DNA of 7,488 bases. Source: Pseudopedobacter saltans (lineage in GTDB: Bacteria > Bacteroidota > Bacteroidia > Chitinophagales > Chitinophagaceae). Positions within the stretch are counted from its first letter, which is position 1; each line of letters opens with the position of its first letter. Shown one piece after another: positions 6,286-7,488 of this stretch. The position numbers and the translations under genes were made by a program. The stretch spans positions 1 to 7,488 of the forward strand of contig QFOI01000171.1 in assembly GCA_003241175.1 (NCBI GenBank). Reading direction: 5' to 3'. The notes beneath the pieces were generated by a model. The model did not search any database. It was given only the letters and a program-made list of their open reading frames with translations, and was not told the DNA's origin.

Positions 6286-6313
6286 TTTGTTCTCTAACGA
6301 TTGGTTATTTTTG
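6286..6313 (+). promoter_or_regulatory. Candidate promoter of the cysteine desulfurase gene
   Basis: TTTG (6286-6289) is followed after 16 bp by TATTTTTG (6306-6313), an exact match to TAnnTTTG. The spacing is slightly short. Transcription would begin at about 6319, which is the chosen ATG itself, so the mRNA would be nearly leaderless. Confidence 0.35.
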
Positions 6314-6318
6314 TTGGC

Positions 6319-7479
6319 ATGATTTCGCTTCCAATATATCTGGACAATAGTGCGACCACACCACCTGACCCGTTGGTGGTGGATGCCATGTTGCCGTATT
6401 TATATAAACATTATGGCAATGCTGCAAGCCTTCAACATTCATATGGTTGGGCTGCATCAGAAGCAGTAAATGTTGCACGAGAGCAAGTCGCTGCACTGAT
6501 TCATGCAGAACCTCAAGAGATTGTGTTTACTTCTGGATCCACGGAAAGCATCAATTTGGCTATAAAAGGGTGCATGGAAGCATACCATCGTAAAGGTAAT
6601 CATTTGATCACGGTATCGACTGAACACAAAGCAGTTTTGGATACATGTGAACATTTGGAGAAGCAAGGAGTGGCGGTTACTTATTTATCTGTGGATGAAA
6701 ACGGTCAAATAGATCTTGCAGCATTGGAAAATGCGATTCGTCCCGAAACTGTAATGATGGCTATTATGTACGCCAATAACGAAACAGGCATTATTCAGGA
6801 TATACCTGCTATTGGAAAAATAGCAAAAAATAATAAAGTCATTTTTTTCTGTGATGCTACACAAGCTGTTGGAAAGGTAAAAGTGAATGTGTTAGAAGAC
6901 AATATCGATATGCTCTCTCTTTCTGCACACAAAATATACGGCCCAAAAGGAGTCGGAGCATTGTATGTTAGACGCAAAAATCCCAGAGTAACCTTGATAG
7001 AGCAAATGAATGGTGGTGGACATGAGCGCCATATGCGTAGTGGTACTTCAAATGTTCCTAGCATTGTCGGTTTGGGAAAAGCTTGCGAATTAGCTATTCA
7101 AAAGATGGAAGAAGAATCTTTGCTGTTGACTAAAATGCGTGATCAACTGGAAGTCGCTATTTTGGAAAATATAGGCAACACACATGTGAATGGCATTGGG
7201 CTAAGATTGCCACACATTTCCAATATATCTTTTATGGAGCCTATTAGCAGCCAGTTGTTGTCAGCATTTCGGTCGACATTGGCGGTTTCTGCGGGCTCGG
7301 CATGCACTTCTGCGAGCAATGACCCAAGTTATGTGTTGATGGCAATGGGTTTGGGTGAACAACGAGCGAAAAGTGCCATTCGATTTAGCTTAGGCCGATT
7401 TACTACCAAAGAAGAGATTGATTTTGCTATTCAATTTTTACTACAAACGATTCCCAGTCTTAGGATGGAAGAGTTTTAA
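6319..7479 (+). CDS. Cysteine desulfurase (IscS/NifS type)
   Basis: This 386-aa cytoplasmic class V aminotransferase converts L-cysteine to L-alanine and passes the sulfur as an enzyme persulfide to Fe-S cluster assembly and other thiolation routes. It belongs to group I (IscS/NifS-like), judged by the long catalytic loop. The N-terminus YLDNSATTP (7-15) is conserved. H103 in TEHK stacks on PLP. N153 and N154 lie in YANNETG. D179 and Q182 in DATQAVGK bind the cofactor. K205 in SAHKIYGPKG is the PLP lysine. C329 in SAGSACTS is the sulfur acceptor. R355 in IRFSLGR binds the substrate carboxylate. A longer frame starts at a TTG (6301), but the ATG at 6319 gives the usual family N-terminus. No IscU, IscR or Suf gene is visible in the 9 bases left downstream or upstream, so its partner is unknown. 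The IscS versus NifS name cannot be settled here. Confidence 0.96.
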   Translation: MISLPIYLDNSATTPPDPLVVDAMLPYLYKHYGNAASLQHSYGWAASEAVNVAREQVAALIHAEPQEIVFTSGSTESINLAIKGCMEAYHRKGNHLITVSTEHKAVLDTCEHLEKQGVAVTYLSVDENGQIDLAALENAIRPETVMMAIMYANNETGIIQDIPAIGKIAKNNKVIFFCDATQAVGKVKVNVLEDNIDMLSLSAHKIYGPKGVGALYVRRKNPRVTLIEQMNGGGHERHMRSGTSNVPSIVGLGKACELAIQKMEEESLLLTKMRDQLEVAILENIGNTHVNGIGLRLPHISNISFMEPISSQLLSAFRSTLAVSAGSACTSASNDPSYVLMAMGLGEQRAKSAIRFSLGRFTTKEEIDFAIQFLLQTIPSLRMEEF

Positions 7480-7488
7480 TTTCTCATA

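Noticed and set aside
6301..6318. TTG start of the cysteine desulfurase at 6301
   Set aside because: The added residues are not part of the family N-terminus and overlap an exact promoter -7 box. The ATG at 6319 fits better.
1..7488. Search for tRNA, rRNA, CRISPR, insertion sequences, toxin-antitoxin or defence genes
   Set aside because: No repeated spacers, transposase motifs, terminal repeats, cloverleaf signatures or defence-type domains are seen. Six conserved genes and their short gaps account for the window.

Overview
The window looks like ordinary chromosome from a member of the Bacteroidota, most likely a Chitinophagaceae- or Sphingobacteriaceae-like organism. The reasons are an A/T-rich genome, no clear Shine-Dalgarno sequences, several matches to the Bacteroidota sigma-factor signature (TTG, about 19 bp, then TAnnTTTG), an RRM protein with a glycine-rich tail, and signal peptides that end Ala|Gln. 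The genus cannot be fixed from the sequence alone.

Layout: positions 1-116 are an extremely A/T-rich non-coding end. A YggS-type PLP-binding protein follows on the minus strand (117-827). Diverging from it on the plus strand are two secreted hydrolases. The first is a CocE/NonD serine hydrolase whose residue pattern matches alpha-amino acid ester hydrolases (940-2811). The second is a GH20 beta-N-acetylhexosaminidase (2882-4507). After a 169-bp regulatory gap comes a small RRM RNA-binding protein with a Gly-rich repeat tail (4677-5042). A perfect 17-bp-stem hairpin terminator (5061-5098) lies between it and a convergent GH18 chitinase on the minus strand (5121-6215). The chitinase diverges from an IscS/NifS-type cysteine desulfurase (6319-7479), whose stop codon falls 9 bases before the window ends.

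How the genes fit together: the chitinase and hexosaminidase form a simple chitin route, in which GH18 cuts chitin to chito-oligosaccharides and GH20 releases GlcNAc from them. They lie on opposite strands with the RRM gene between them, so they are not one operon. No SusC/SusD pair is visible. The CocE-type enzyme is also exported and may share the periplasm or outside of the cell with them, but its substrate is unknown. YggS (PLP homeostasis), cysteine desulfurase (sulfur transfer for Fe-S clusters) and the RRM protein are housekeeping genes.

In five of the six genes I place the start well inside the longest open frame, using signal-peptide position, conserved N-termini and promoter position. 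I see no mobile element, CRISPR array, tRNA or rRNA, and no convincing evidence of a new multi-gene system. The best leads are the AEH-like active site, the leader and promoter region of the RRM gene, and the shared Ala|Gln export signature.
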